Below, one piece after another: positions 7,986 to 17,511 of a stretch of 64,000 nucleotides of DNA. The stretch lies in NCBI GenBank assembly GCA_028715605.1, contig JAQURM010000003.1, forward strand, positions 34,810 to 98,809, in the 5' to 3' direction. Source of the DNA: Desulfovibrionales bacterium (lineage in GTDB: Bacteria > Desulfobacterota > QYQD01). How positions within the stretch are numbered: the first letter of the stretch is position 1; the number at the start of each line of letters is the position of its first letter. A program made the translations under genes and the position numbers. The notes under the pieces are model-generated. The model ran no database searches. It was not told the DNA's origin and was given only the letters and a program-made list of their open reading frames with translations.

Positions 7986-8014
7986 TTGACCCACGAATGC
8001 CTTTTTTTTACACT
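7986..8014 (+). promoter_or_regulatory. Sigma70-type promoter of the FmdB-like gene
   Basis: TTGACC (7986-7991) is separated by 17 bp from TACACT (8009-8014). The transcript would start just before the Shine-Dalgarno sequence GGGAGG, leaving a very short leader. Confidence 0.5.
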
Positions 8015-8031
8015 ATCAGGGAGGAACTATC

Positions 8032-8520
8032 ATGCCCATCTATGAATTCTACTGTGCTGATTGCAATACTATCTTCAACTTTTTTTCCAGCCGGGTAAAT
8101 ACGGAAAAACGGCCTATGTGCCCGAAATGCGGCAGCGGACCATTGGATCGTCTCATGTCCAGGTTCGCCGTTCTAAGGGGCGAAAAGGGAGAGAATGACA
8201 TGGGAATGCCGGACCTGGATGAATCGAAGCTGGAAAAGGCCATGGCCGTTCTGGAACGCGAGGCGGAAAATCTCAATGAAGATGACCCCAGACAGGGCGC
8301 GAAGCTCATGCGAAAACTGTGTGATATGACCGGCCTTGATCTTGGCTCCGGCATGGAGGAGGCCCTAAAACGGATGGAGGCCGGGGAGGACCCGGAGCAA
8401 ATAGAAAAGGAGATGGGAGATATTTTGGACGGAGAAGATTTTTTAAATATATCCTCAAAGGCCACGCTGTCAGCGAAGAAACGACCTCCTGTCCATGACG
8501 AAAACTTTTATTATTTATAA
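8032..8520 (+). CDS. FmdB-family zinc ribbon protein
   Basis: This 162-residue protein starts MPIYEFYCADC, the FmdB/CxxC_CxxC_SSSS signature, with a second pair CPKCG at about residues 31-35 completing the zinc ribbon. The remaining 110 residues are an acidic helical tail containing repeated EEALKRMEAGEDPEQIEKEMG-like segments, common in deltaproteobacterial members. Function is unknown; FmdB-like proteins are proposed regulators. It has a good Shine-Dalgarno sequence and its own promoter, and appears monocistronic. Confidence 0.82.
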   Translation: MPIYEFYCADCNTIFNFFSSRVNTEKRPMCPKCGSGPLDRLMSRFAVLRGEKGENDMGMPDLDESKLEKAMAVLEREAENLNEDDPRQGAKLMRKLCDMTGLDLGSGMEEALKRMEAGEDPEQIEKEMGDILDGEDFLNISSKATLSAKKRPPVHDENFYYL

Positions 8521-8551
8521 GGAGAAATAGACCTGCCTGTTATTCACATCT

Positions 8552-8923
8552 TCAGGTAGATGGAGGGCGTCCATCAAGGATGTTTTGTGAGATTTTTTGT
8601 AACTCTAAGATATTAAATGGTTTTTTTATACAGGCTAAAGCTCCGCTTTTCAGGAGTTCGCATTCGGGTCCATCGCTGGTGACTACGAGAACAGGAATAG
8701 TGGGATTCAGCATTTTTATTCTTTGTATCAATTCAAGGCCGTCCATCTCTGGCATCATGTAATCCGTAATAATCAGATCATAAGTTTTAGAGGCAATCCG
8801 CTTGACGGCCTCTATCCCATTTTCTACAGTGTCTATCTCGTAGCCAAAAAACTTAAAGGCCTTAAACAGTAATGTTCTGATTATTTCTTCATCATCTACG
8901 ACAAGGATTCTTTTTTTTTCCAT
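8552..8923 (-). CDS. Single-domain response regulator (CheY-like)
   Basis: This is a stand-alone receiver domain of about 123 residues. The acidic pair is in ILVVDDEE, the phospho-acceptor Asp is in LIITDYMMPEMDG, the switch Thr/Ser is in VLVVTSDG and the Lys is in IKKPF. There is no output domain. ATG 8923 is preferred to 8938 because GGGGAG lies 7-8 nt upstream of it. No cognate kinase is adjacent; the only kinase in this window is at 59.5-61.1 kb and has its own receiver. Its partner is unknown. Confidence 0.88.
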   Translation of the reverse strand: MEKKRILVVDDEEIIRTLLFKAFKFFGYEIDTVENGIEAVKRIASKTYDLIITDYMMPEMDGLELIQRIKMLNPTIPVLVVTSDGPECELLKSGALACIKKPFNILELQKISQNILDGRPPST

Positions 8924-9203
8924 TTGTTCACTCCCCATTGTTAAGCAATTTTCAACTCTAATCAGGTGGATTCTAACAGCTCTTGCCCGGAGATCCTCTC
9001 CCCTATAGAAGACAAAGTTGGAGAAAACAGGGGTTAAAAATATAAGCGAATATCATTATTACAACTAATAAGAGAATAAAATCAAGTAAAAAATACAACT
9101 GTAAGGCGATAGACTTTTTTACTTTTCTTTACGATACTTGAAAGAAAGTTGTCATAGCTATAAATTCCGGTACTATAAAAAAACGAGACGGGTTGTGTGA
9201 AAA

Positions 9204-9605
9204 TTGACGTGGATCGACAAAAAGATTGGAATGCAAATTAAACAACTAAGGAAGAGCCGGGGGCTGTCTCAGATTGAATTAGCCGAAAGGGTCGGCATAT
9301 CTTTTCAGCAAATTCAAAAATATGAAAAAGGGGTTGCAAATATAACGGTCTCTCGCCTTCAGCAGCTTTCTGAGGCCTTAGGTATTCACATTACCAGCTT
9401 CTTTGAAGAGGGAAATTTTGTTCCTAAGGTTTCAGGCCCTGTTTTAGAATATACTCCCGGAGAAATCCCTCTTGAACATTTTCAGCTCCTCGATAAGGAA
9501 GAAATTATTATCTTGAAATTCTTTCGCAAGATTAGGAATAAAAAATTAAGAGAGGGTCTCTTGAAGCATATGCGGGGGATTATCGAATTGGAAAAGAAGA
9601 AATAG
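9204..9605 (+). CDS. XRE-family HTH transcriptional regulator
   Basis: This 133-residue protein carries a Cro/C1-type helix-turn-helix at about residues 9-64, with QLRKSRGLSQIELAERVGIS and IQKYEKGVANI. The C-terminal half is helical and charged. It resembles small regulators common in Alphaproteobacteria and Desulfobacterota. The listed start is TTG 9204; ATG 9231 is possible but would cut into the first helix. The upstream 200 bp is A+T-rich. Targets are unknown, and RadC follows after 60 bp. Confidence 0.82.
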   Translation: MTWIDKKIGMQIKQLRKSRGLSQIELAERVGISFQQIQKYEKGVANITVSRLQQLSEALGIHITSFFEEGNFVPKVSGPVLEYTPGEIPLEHFQLLDKEEIIILKFFRKIRNKKLREGLLKHMRGIIELEKKK

Positions 9606-9666
9606 GAACACATCTTCCGTTAAGACAGTAACGGGGTTAAAAAAAATACAATAACCTGAAGTAATC

Positions 9667-10326
9667 ATGAGAAATATTAAAGACCTCCCCAATTTTGACA
9701 GGCCGCGTGAAAAACTGGCGGCCCAGGGGCCGGAGGCGCTATCGGATATTGAGCTTCTCGCCATACTTCTTGGAAGTGGGGTAAAGGGCAAAAACGTCTT
9801 TCAGGTAGCCCAGAGTATTCTGCGAAGGCTTGATAAAGATAAGGGAAAAGTAGATCTAAAAAGTCTTATATTGATTGAAGGCGTTGGTCTTGCCAAGGCC
9901 TGCCAGATTGTGGCTGCCCTTGAATTTGCAAGGCGGAGGTTTTTCAAGAACTTTTTAGTTGTTCAAAAGACGAAAGATATTTTACCCCTTATTTTACATA
10001 TTGCGGACAAAAAACAGGAACATTTCCTGTGCATATCTCTGAATGGCGCCAATGAGGTTATCGGGAACAGGGTGGTCACTGTCGGCCTTCTTAATTCAAG
10101 TCAGGTTCATCCTCGGGAGGTGTTTGCCGATGTCATATCCGACCGGGCCGCATCCGTTATTCTTGCCCACAACCATCCGTCAGGTGTACTGAAACCAAGC
10201 CCTGATGATATAGCCATAACGGAACAGATGGTTGAGGCAGGTAGAATCCTCGGAATATCTGTATTAGATCATATAATCATCACAAAAAAGGGATACCTGT
10301 CTTTTAAGGAAAAAGGGCTGATGTGA
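9667..10326 (+). CDS. radC: RadC family JAB-domain protein
   Basis: This 219-residue RadC/DUF2466 protein has an N-terminal helix-hairpin-helix-like region (REKLAAQGPEALSDIELLAILLGSG) and a C-terminal JAMM/MPN+ domain. The metal motif is HNHPSGVLKPSPDD (about residues 166-179). Despite the name, a DNA-repair role is not established; family members often sit in mobile regions. Length is normal and the motif intact. It follows the XRE gene on the same strand. Confidence 0.9.
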   Translation: MRNIKDLPNFDRPREKLAAQGPEALSDIELLAILLGSGVKGKNVFQVAQSILRRLDKDKGKVDLKSLILIEGVGLAKACQIVAALEFARRRFFKNFLVVQKTKDILPLILHIADKKQEHFLCISLNGANEVIGNRVVTVGLLNSSQVHPREVFADVISDRAASVILAHNHPSGVLKPSPDDIAITEQMVEAGRILGISVLDHIIITKKGYLSFKEKGLM

Positions 10327-10372
10327 CTCCCGTTTAGGGAATTTGCAGACCTGGTGTCAAGAATAAGGACTG

Positions 10373-10786
10373 TCAGGTGATGTATTTTTCATCTTTTCGT
10401 AAGAATCCCCCGTAATGTTCTTTAATGCATTCGGGGCATAAACTATGGGAAAATTCCGCTTCAGAATGATCCTTTATATACTGTTCAATGGGAATCCAAT
10501 CTTTATCCACTCGTATCTTTTTGCAAAATGAGCAGACCGGTAAAAAACCCTCCAGGTATTTAATCTGCTGAAAAAAACGTTGCGACAAAAAGATAATAAA
10601 GGCACCCAAGGCAATGACAAGGACGGTTTCTAGAATACTTTCAGCCCAGTTAATAGGCGTGGCCGCGGCCCCAAATAAATTATGCGGAACATCAAATACT
10701 TCGTCTAGCCATAATGCAAGGATTACCGTTAAAAATCCAATCGATTCATATAAGAGAATTTTTTTTGTCAGTGTGCTTTTGGCCAT
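10373..10786 (-). CDS. Two-TM membrane protein with C-terminal kinase-type Cys motif
   Basis: From ATG 10786 (AGGA upstream), this 137-residue protein has two predicted membrane helices (KILLYESIGFLTVILALWL and an ILETVLVIALGAFIIFL segment). A cytoplasmic tail contains LPVCSFCKKIRVDKDWIPIE and HSLCPECIKEHYG. The CSxCKKIR...W...E.....FSHxxCPxC motif is familiar from the ends of histidine kinases and receiver proteins; here no kinase is attached. It might be a membrane sensor or partner of a separate kinase. The frame is open upstream to 10867, without convincing sequence. Confidence 0.6.
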   Translation of the reverse strand: MAKSTLTKKILLYESIGFLTVILALWLDEVFDVPHNLFGAAATPINWAESILETVLVIALGAFIIFLSQRFFQQIKYLEGFLPVCSFCKKIRVDKDWIPIEQYIKDHSEAEFSHSLCPECIKEHYGGFLRKDEKYIT

Positions 10787-10901
10787 TACAGATTTCCTGA
10801 ATGAAAATGCTGTGTGTAGTCTTCTGCGCGCCTTGCGGCGGAACAAAACAGGCATTTTCAAAGCCATCTTGTTAACTAATTCGGCTTAATCCAATAAAAA
10901 C

Positions 10902-11474
10902 TTAACTTATAATAATATCATCCAGACGCCGCTTTGGCACATGGTGTACGCCTTCGGCATCCCGCCAGTATTTGATGTCCCCACCAGGCCCGACTGTCTC
11001 GATTGTTACCTTTTCCCTGGGCTTACCCAAGGCCACAACAAGGAGTATCTCGTAGCGTGATGGTATTCTTAGAGCCTTGCGGAGCTCCCCCCGCTGTACT
11101 GACCCGACAATGCAGCCGCCCAAGCCCTTTTCTGCCGCACCCAGGAGGATGCTCTGGATGGCTATCCCGGAGTCATAGCCGACAAAAGACTGGTTGATCT
11201 CTTTATCCCCAAGCACCACGATGTACGCCGATGGCCTTTCTCCTTCCGCCGGGCCGGGCCAGTCTTTGAGGTAAGCAGCCCAGGCCAGATGCGAGAATAT
11301 CAAGGCGTTTTTTTGAGGATCGCAGGAAAGGATGTATTTCAGGGGTTGGAGGTTACCGGCGGACGCCGAGAGTCTGGCCAGGTCAACGAGTTCCCTCAGT
11401 GTCTCGTGCCCAATCGCCACTTCCTGATAAAAACGCCGATAGCTCCTGTTCTTTAGTATCAAATCTCTTATCAT
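10902..11474 (-). CDS. Nitroreductase family protein
   Basis: This 190-residue FMN-dependent nitroreductase-fold protein has the FMN-phosphate strand NRSYRRFYQE near residues 9-18, ARLSASAGNLQPLKY and GIAIQSILLGAAEKGLGGCIVGS. Members reduce nitro groups, flavins or quinones with NAD(P)H. It lies at the distal end of the minus-strand arsenic/cytochrome cluster, 19 nt after ccdA, and is probably transcribed with it. The substrate cannot be told from sequence. Confidence 0.85.
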   Translation of the reverse strand: MIRDLILKNRSYRRFYQEVAIGHETLRELVDLARLSASAGNLQPLKYILSCDPQKNALIFSHLAWAAYLKDWPGPAEGERPSAYIVVLGDKEINQSFVGYDSGIAIQSILLGAAEKGLGGCIVGSVQRGELRKALRIPSRYEILLVVALGKPREKVTIETVGPGGDIKYWRDAEGVHHVPKRRLDDIIIS

Positions 11475-11493
11475 CTTATGTCCTTTTCAATTT

Positions 11494-12189
11494 TCAACTA
11501 CTGTAAATCAGATAAACGCCGCCCAGAAAGACCATGCCCCCGCAAGTCCTTTTTAATATGACAGCGCCACGGGAGTTTTCATTCCAGTTCATATACTGCT
11601 GGACCAATTCGGCGGAGGTTCCGGCTGCTACAATGACCGAACAGTGGCCGAGGCCGTACATGAGGAGCAGGAGAACCCCGTAGGAGATGTTTGTGGCGGC
11701 AATTTGAAAGGTGACGCCAATAATGGGCGCCATGTAAGCAAATGTGCAAGGGCCCACGGCCACACCAAAGATCAAGCCGAGGACCATGGCCATCCACAAA
11801 CCCTTTCGTTTCATGCCTATCTGCCCTGGGCCGGACCAGGGGGCCGGGATTACGTCCATCAGGTAAAGACCTACCAGGAAGAAGACCCCGGCAACCAGGT
11901 AGTTACCGTAAGGGCCAATATCCCCCAGCATGCGGCCGGCTGCTGCGGTTACCAGGCCAATGGTAGCAATGGTTATCAGAATTCCACAGGCAAAAAGAAA
12001 GGATATAAAAAAGGCTCGTCCGGTAGACATACGCCCCTGACCGTCGATGAATCCAATAATCAGGGGGATAGAGGCCAGGTGGCATGGGCTGAGAAGGATG
12101 CTAAGGATCCCCCAGATAAACGATGCTCCCAGGGCCATACTAGAGCTGTTCGCTATGGCTCGGGTCAGCACACTAAAAAGTTGATCCAT
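11494..12189 (-). CDS. ccdA: CcdA-type thiol:disulfide transmembrane transporter
   Basis: A 231-residue polytopic membrane protein of the DsbD-TM/CcdA family with six spans and characteristic segments: LSPCHLASIPLIIGF (helix 1 redox Cys) and GVAVGPCTFAYMAPIIG (helix 4 redox Cys). Electrons would pass from cytoplasmic thioredoxin to periplasmic proteins. The adjacent upstream gene encodes an exported thioredoxin with CIPC, its likely acceptor. The pair could keep heme-binding Cys residues of the octaheme cytochrome reduced, or serve its Sec residue. Confidence 0.85.
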   Translation of the reverse strand: MDQLFSVLTRAIANSSSMALGASFIWGILSILLSPCHLASIPLIIGFIDGQGRMSTGRAFFISFLFACGILITIATIGLVTAAAGRMLGDIGPYGNYLVAGVFFLVGLYLMDVIPAPWSGPGQIGMKRKGLWMAMVLGLIFGVAVGPCTFAYMAPIIGVTFQIAATNISYGVLLLLMYGLGHCSVIVAAGTSAELVQQYMNWNENSRGAVILKRTCGGMVFLGGVYLIYSS

Positions 12190-12204
12190 GGCTAATCCAA
12201 GTAG

Positions 12205-12576
12205 CTATTTGATGAATCTGAGTTCCTTAAGTTTGGCTACCAGATCGTCTTTCGGATAAAATCCCAGATGTCGATAAACCTCTTGACCATTCGTATCTAA
12301 AAATACTTGTGTGGGAATAACCATGATCCGGTACTGCCGGGTTATTTCTGGTTCTTTATCGATTTCCACTACCTGTACCTTAAGCTGTCCTTCGTACTCC
12401 CTGGCCAGGGACTCCAGAATAGGCTTCATTTGTCGGCAAGGGATACATATTCCCCTTCCAAACTCCATTAGGATGGGAAGCTTTGGCTTTGCCGCCGGTT
12501 CAGCCCGGAGAGGGGTAATTGACAGGAAACCTATAAAAAACACCAGCACCAATGCGATAAAAGCCGTCTTTTTCAT
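12205..12576 (-). CDS. Exported thioredoxin-fold protein
   Basis: From ATG 12576 (GGGAGGG upstream) this is a 123-residue protein with a signal peptide (FIALVLVFFIGFLSI) and a thioredoxin fold. The active site is GICIPCRQMKPILE, and the cis-Pro is in IMVIPTQVFLD. It should act in the periplasm and is probably reduced by the CcdA protein encoded 15 nt downstream. The frame is open upstream to 12621 but without a better start. It belongs to the cytochrome cluster. Confidence 0.85.
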   Translation of the reverse strand: MKKTAFIALVLVFFIGFLSITPLRAEPAAKPKLPILMEFGRGICIPCRQMKPILESLAREYEGQLKVQVVEIDKEPEITRQYRIMVIPTQVFLDTNGQEVYRHLGFYPKDDLVAKLKELRFIK

Positions 12577-12617
12577 GGGTCTTTCCCTCCCGAATTTATT
12601 GTAATCTGTGGATGTTC

Positions 12618-12815
12618 TCATTTCTTAGTAAATCGATCCTTCTGCCTTTGCTTGTAAGAGGCCTCAAAGACCGGTACACAATGCGGTCCCATTTTTTGTT
12701 TTATCTTCTTCTCCAGGCATTCCTTTACAAAATTCAGCGCTTCTTCCTTGTCCGCGTCCGGGACGATGCGCATGATACGCTGAATTTGTTCGGCGCTGAA
12801 CTCAGGTATCGTCAT
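12618..12815 (-). CDS. Small hypothetical protein
   Basis: This 65-residue basic, helical protein has a single Cys and no signal peptide or recognised domain. It lies between the octaheme cytochrome gene and the thioredoxin gene on the same strand with short gaps, so it is probably part of the operon. The repeated acidic/basic helix IRRIV-like segment (EQIQRIMRIVPDADKEE) suggests a small helical protein. No function can be assigned. Confidence 0.5.
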   Translation of the reverse strand: MTIPEFSAEQIQRIMRIVPDADKEEALNFVKECLEKKIKQKMGPHCVPVFEASYKQRQKDRFTKK

Positions 12816-12902
12816 TGACTGGATATGTGACCTCCCAGTTTCATCCCGCCGCGTCCGTGAAGTCTCGGTGACAGACTCAAGGGAATTAGCCCCTTACCGG
12901 GG

Positions 12903-15536
12903 TTATGGTTTCCACTGTGGATGATGTTTTTCCACCCATTCTTTAGAAACCTTTCCTTCAAAGATACTTCTCAAAGTGCCGGGGTTGGCGATGGTTCCGA
13001 GATAAACGTGCACCATAACCATGGCCAGGAACAGAAAGGCACACATACCATGAATGGCAATGGCTATTTGTCTCAAATTGGTTGCATCGGACCAGATCAG
13101 GATCAATCCGGTCACAGCCAGGGCCGTTGCCATTAATAAAGCCGACCAGAAGAAGAGCTTCTGTCCGGCATTGAAACGGGAGGCCGGGACCTCTCCTTTA
13201 TAGCCGAAGTAGCCCCCTAGTCTCTTTAGCCACTCTGAATCACAGCGCTCGAACCAAGCGTCCCTGAACCAGGTCAGGAGAATCAAGAGCACGGTCAAAA
13301 GAAAACCATATCCGAAGTAGTGATGCCAGGCATAAACGGACCCTATAATGTCCGAGGAGAACCGGGCGCCTGATAGGGTCAGGTAACCGGTTACAGCAAG
13401 CGCCAGGAAAGTGACGAGCGAACTGTAATGAATAACCCTTTCCAGGACGCTGAATCGCTGAATTTCTTGAAAAGAAGATCTCTCCTGTATCCGCCTGGGA
13501 CCAAAAATAATGTAATGGAGCAAAAGGATTACGAGGACTATAAGCAGTCCCCAGTAACTGAGTGGTCTTAAGGTTTCCTGCTGAAAAATACCCATATTGA
13601 CCGCTGATGGGGCGAACCCCAGAAAGACAAAATTCGGCTGGGTAACTCTTTGGCCGATTCCATCAAAGGGGTTGACCAGAACCGGCTTGAAGAAGAAGCC
13701 TGAACCTGAACTGTGGCAGTCTTTGCATCCTCCGGAACCGATGGCAGCGCGGGCCGGGCTGACATCGTGGCTGAATTTGAAGACCGAGCCGTAGGGACTG
13801 TACTCGTGAGGCTCTCTCGGCAGGGTCCGCCAGTTTATGCCGTCTGGAGTCGCCTGATCTCCCTTTACAAAGACCACCCTTTTGCCGTCCAGAGATTCGC
13901 CTTCGGCCCGAAGGTGTTTTGTAACGGCGGAGAGTAGAGCCTGGATTTCGTCTGCCCGGTTGACCTCCGGGAAGCCGTCTCCATTATCGTCGTGGATCGA
14001 TTCCAACTCCGGGTAGTTCCTTTCCGGTTCGGCCCGGTGCATGGACCACATCTTGAACATATCCTTCATATAGGGCTGGCCGAGACCTTTTTTACCCTCT
14101 TCTTCGATCCCGACCCAGATACTATATAGACGGGTCAGGGGATAAATCTTTCCCTTGTACCAGCCAACCACAGGTGCGTAGGTAAAGACCGGCTGGTAAT
14201 TGGCGGTGGACGCATCCACCTCGCCGTAATAGTTCCAGGGCTTGGCATCCGGCCCGTAGAATGACCAGATGCGCTTGGGCGGCGGCTCAATACGCGGGGT
14301 GCCGTTAAAAACCGTGCTGTCCTGAATGAGAGCGGCCTTCACCTGTCTGGCCGGAATATGGCAGGTCTGGCAGGCGATTTTTTCCAGGTGGCGCGGCGGA
14401 AGCCCCCGGTGTTTCATGACCGGCGCGTTAAGGAGACCCTTGCTATGGCAATCCGCGCAGGTGCGCATGGTGTTGTCCAGATCGTTCCGCACCAAACCGC
14501 CCGGATCATCGCCTTTTCCGATCTGATGGACCTCTTTGCCCTGAATTCGCTTATCCGTTGCCCGGCTCCCGGTCAAATGGCAATCGATGCAACGAAGTCC
14601 GGCCCGGATATGCACATCGGTACGGGTATTGTATGATGCGCCCTTTTTCTTCCAGTCTGTTTCCTGATGGCAGAACAGGCATTTTGAGGAAGGGATATCG
14701 CGTACGATATTCAAGGCAACCTTCCCGTCTTCTTTGAAGAGCTTGGGGTCATAGACGACATGGGGCTTTTCTCCTTTGGCCGTCTCGCCCTTTATCTCAC
14801 CAAACCCGGCCCCGGCAGTGGCTGCCCACCGAAAGTTTAGCGTCTTGATCTGTCCCGTACGTTTTTGATTGTTATAGGCCGGGAGATGGCAAAGGAGGCA
14901 GTCGGCCTCGATCACCCCGGTCTCGGTCCACTTGGCCTTGAAGTAGTCCCCGTCAAACCTGTTATCTTCACCTGACTTAACACCATTTGCGGGATCACCG
15001 GCCACCTGATCGTACCTCTTCCCGTTTCGGTCGTATTCCAGAGGACCGCCGCCCGGGTGGCAACCGCCGCAACCGGCGGTAACAAAGTCAAAAGACGTCA
15101 TATCGATCTCACGGCCTGAGGTATTGTTCTTCTTCGCCAACTGGCGAAAGACAGGGGCCGGAGTTCACCACCGCCCCCCGTACTGGCCGGGCGAGGTGCA
15201 CCAAGGGTAAAGTTTCGTAAAGGCCGCGGTCATCGGCTCGCCTTTCCCCTGCTGAAAGTGGTAACTTTGGGTGATCTTGTTGTAGTCGTGGCACCGGCCG
15301 CAGGTCTTTTTGGGGCTGTAAGGCCTGTCGGCATTCAGACCCTTGCCCGGATCGATGACATTTCCGTACTCGTCCAACAGGTTAAACGGCGGGCAGACTC
15401 CCATGGCCGCCCGCTTGGCGTCGGATGCTGCGGACTGACCGGGAAGGGGGATCAAATCCTGCCCTTTAAGGAGAGAACGGCCTCCGAAGAGGACAAGACA
15501 CACCGCCATAAGACCTAACCACCAGCTTTTCTTCAT
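12903..15536 (-). CDS. Selenoprotein: octaheme cytochrome c fused to cytochrome b561-like membrane domain
   Basis: Two frames, 15536-15165 and 15140-12903, are in the same phase and are joined only by a TGA (15165-15167). Read as Sec at residue 124 (GGRWUTPAPVF) they give an 877-residue protein. It has a signal peptide, CGRCH before the Sec, and CGGCH, CLLCH, CLFCH, CIDCH, CADCH, CQTCH and CKDCH after it: eight heme sites. The last about 230 residues form a FdnI/b561-type membrane domain with paired His (HYSS, HHYFG, IHGM, VHVYLG) and the ending VEKHHPQW. I recall Cys (WCSPAP) at the Sec site in relatives. It probably exchanges electrons between quinone and the periplasm. The hairpin after the UGA is weaker than in the other two genes. 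Confidence 0.78.
15132..15149 (-). promoter_or_regulatory. Candidate SECIS hairpin in the cytochrome c/b gene
   Basis: Downstream of the UGA, TTCGCC (15148-15143) pairs perfectly with GGCGAA (15138-15133) around the four-base loop AGTT, with one extra U-G pair outside. The loop G lies 27 nt from the U of UGA. This fits the relaxed bacterial SECIS model (G in the first two loop bases, 16-37 nt away) but lacks the GGUCUG loop of the other two. Confidence 0.5.
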
Positions 15537-15624
15537 AATCCCATCCCCTATTTGTCAATTGTTCGCCGTTTACAATTGACCGTTCACCGAAAAGGCATCC
15601 CGCGCGCTTTTCAGGTCCTTACGG

Positions 15625-16128
15625 TCAACGGTGAACGGCTATCTCCTTCAGCCACTTGATTAGCTGGTCTTTGGACGGCAAATGGCCGGAGGACTTGATC
15701 TTACCGTTTATGACCAGAGCCGGGGTGGCCACCATCCCATAGCTGGCGATTTTTCGCACGTCACGCACATGCTCTACCTCCGCTCCTATATTCTCTTCTG
15801 TAAGAATAGACATAACCATCTGCTCCAGTTGGTCGCAGCTCGGGCACCCTGGTCCCAGGATGGCGATACGCAGGGCAGAAGATTCTTCTTCAGTGACCGG
15901 TTCTCCAATGAATTTCTTGAACTCCCGCAAAAAAGCCGCTTTATATTCTGCCTCTACCGAAGAGGGTATGTAATTTCTGCTTCTTAGCTTCACGAGCATC
16001 AGGTCGGCAATTTCCTCATCTTTCCGGCCCTTCCAGGCGGACAATTCCTCCAGCGCCTCCCTCAGACCCAGAATACCCACCCGAATGCCCTTTATTGCTA
16101 TATAAGAGGGTTCTTTCTCCGACATCAT
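15625..16128 (-). CDS. Redox-active disulfide (thioredoxin-like) protein with N-terminal extension
   Basis: This 167-residue protein has an N-terminal helical domain of about 85 residues (GIRVGILGLREALEEL), then a glutaredoxin/thioredoxin-like domain of the 'redox-active disulfide protein 2' type. The active site is GPGCPSCDQLEQMV and the cis-Pro is in GMVATPALVINGKI. A shorter relative without the extension is encoded at 17262 in the same operon. Such proteins accompany ArsP/ACR3 genes in many anaerobes. It is presumably cytoplasmic, with no signal peptide. Confidence 0.78.
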   Translation of the reverse strand: MMSEKEPSYIAIKGIRVGILGLREALEELSAWKGRKDEEIADLMLVKLRSRNYIPSSVEAEYKAAFLREFKKFIGEPVTEEESSALRIAILGPGCPSCDQLEQMVMSILTEENIGAEVEHVRDVRKIASYGMVATPALVINGKIKSSGHLPSKDQLIKWLKEIAVHR

Positions 16129-16156
16129 AATGTATCCTTATTAATCCTCTTGTTAC

Positions 16157-17230
16157 CTAAGGCACCCCGATCCGCTGGACCATGGTGGTTCTGAAGTAGC
16201 GCCTCTTAAACCAGAGGGCCACATTCACAAGGCTGATCAAAACCGGCACTTCCACCAGGGGACCGATTACAGCAGCGAAGGCCTGACCCGAGTCAATCCC
16301 GAAAACAGCCACGGCCACGGCAATGGCCAGTTCAAAGTTGTTGGATGCTGCGGTAAAGCTCAGGGTCGTTGACTGCTCGTAGGTGGCCCCTACCTTCATG
16401 GAAAGGAAGAAAGAGACAAAGAACATGCTCACGAAATAGATGCACAGGGGTATGGCCACCCGGACTACGTCCAGAGGAAGTTGGACGATGTATTCCCCCT
16501 TGAGGGAAAACATGACCAGGATGGTGAAGAGCAAGGCGATAAGGGTTATGGGGCTGATCTTAGGAATAAATCTCTCTTCATACCACTGGCGTCCCCTGAC
16601 CTTGAGCCCGATTAGTCGGGTCAACATACCTCCTAAAAAGGGAATACCCAGGTAGATAAAAACGCTTTCGGCTATCTGGCCGATGGAAACATCCACCACC
16701 GCGCCTTTAAGCCCCAGCCATTGAGGAATAACGGTAATGAATATGTAGGCATAGAGGGAAAAGAAGAGGACCTGAAAAATAGAGTTGAAGGCCACAAGTC
16801 CCGCACAGTATTCCGTGTCTCCGGCGGCCAGTTCGTTCCAGACAATGACCATGGCAATGCAACGGGCCAGACCGATCAGGATAAGACCCACCATGTATTC
16901 GTGGTGACCGGAAAGAAAGGTAATGGCCAGGAGAAACATCAGGATGGGTCCGATGACCCAGTTTTGAACGAGGGAGAGGCCCAGAACTTTAACGTTATGA
17001 AAAACCTGCCCTAACTGTTCATATTTCACCTTGGCCAGTGGCGGGTACATCATCAGGATCAACCCGATGGCAATGGGGATATTGGTGGTACCGATCTGAA
17101 AATAATTGATCACGTTCCGTACGCCGGGGAAAAGATACCCCCCGAACACCCCCGCAAACATAGCCAGGAAGATCCATAAGGTTAGAAATCTATCCAGAAA
17201 TGAAAGTTTCTTAACAATTTGTTCAGACAT
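16157..17230 (-). CDS. ACR3-family arsenite efflux transporter
   Basis: From ATG 17230 ([15 protein letters not shown]) this is a 357-residue protein with about ten membrane spans and ACR3 hallmarks. These are [33 protein letters not shown] with the conserved Cys, and [15 protein letters not shown] in the second half. It exports arsenite, usually driven by the proton gradient. The frame is open to 17290 upstream but overlaps the preceding stop region. It lies between two redox-active disulfide proteins in the ArsR-controlled cluster. Confidence 0.9.
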   Translation of the reverse strand: MSEQIVKKLSFLDRFLTLWIFLAMFAGVFGGYLFPGVRNVINYFQIGTTNIPIAIGLILMMYPPLAKVKYEQLGQVFHNVKVLGLSLVQNWVIGPILMFLLAITFLSGHHEYMVGLILIGLARCIAMVIVWNELAAGDTEYCAGLVAFNSIFQVLFFSLYAYIFITVIPQWLGLKGAVVDVSIGQIAESVFIYLGIPFLGGMLTRLIGLKVRGRQWYEERFIPKISPITLIALLFTILVMFSLKGEYIVQLPLDVVRVAIPLCIYFVSMFFVSFFLSMKVGATYEQSTTLSFTAASNNFELAIAVAVAVFGIDSGQAFAAVIGPLVEVPVLISLVNVALWFKRRYFRTTMVQRIGVP

Positions 17231-17261
17231 ATCCAGGCCGCTTCCTGTTTTTTTGACTCTT

Positions 17262-17492
17262 CTATGCCAGCATCTTCTTGATTTCTTCAACGCCCGGCAC
17301 CTTGCCGGCCACCTTGACTACGCCATCCACGACCAGGGCCGGAGTAATCATCACCCCGTAGGACATAATCTCTCTGATATCCGCCACCTTCTCCACGGTA
17401 GCGTCGATACCGAGGTCTTTTACCGCCTGCTTCGTGGCCTCGGCGAGTTTAATACATTTGGGACAACCTGGTCCCAGTATTTGAATTTTCAT
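17262..17492 (-). CDS. Small redox-active disulfide (thioredoxin-like) protein
   Basis: This 76-residue protein starts at ATG 17492 behind AAAGGAGG. It is [20 protein letters not shown] followed by a compact thioredoxin-like fold, with [12 protein letters not shown] as the cis-Pro loop. It is the TM0996/MM1050 type seen next to ArsP-like permeases. It lies between the permease and ACR3 genes. It may pass reductant or shuttle metalloid thiols; this is inferred from context. Confidence 0.85.
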   Translation of the reverse strand: MKIQILGPGCPKCIKLAEATKQAVKDLGIDATVEKVADIREIMSYGVMITPALVVDGVVKVAGKVPGVEEIKKMLA

Positions 17493-17511
17493 GGTTGCAC
17501 CTCCTTTCCAA

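Noticed and set aside
12903..15140. Octaheme cytochrome starting at an internal codon near 15140, with 15165-15536 as a separate gene
   Set aside because: The two frames are in phase, the first holds the signal peptide and one heme site, and a heme protein without export signal is not plausible.
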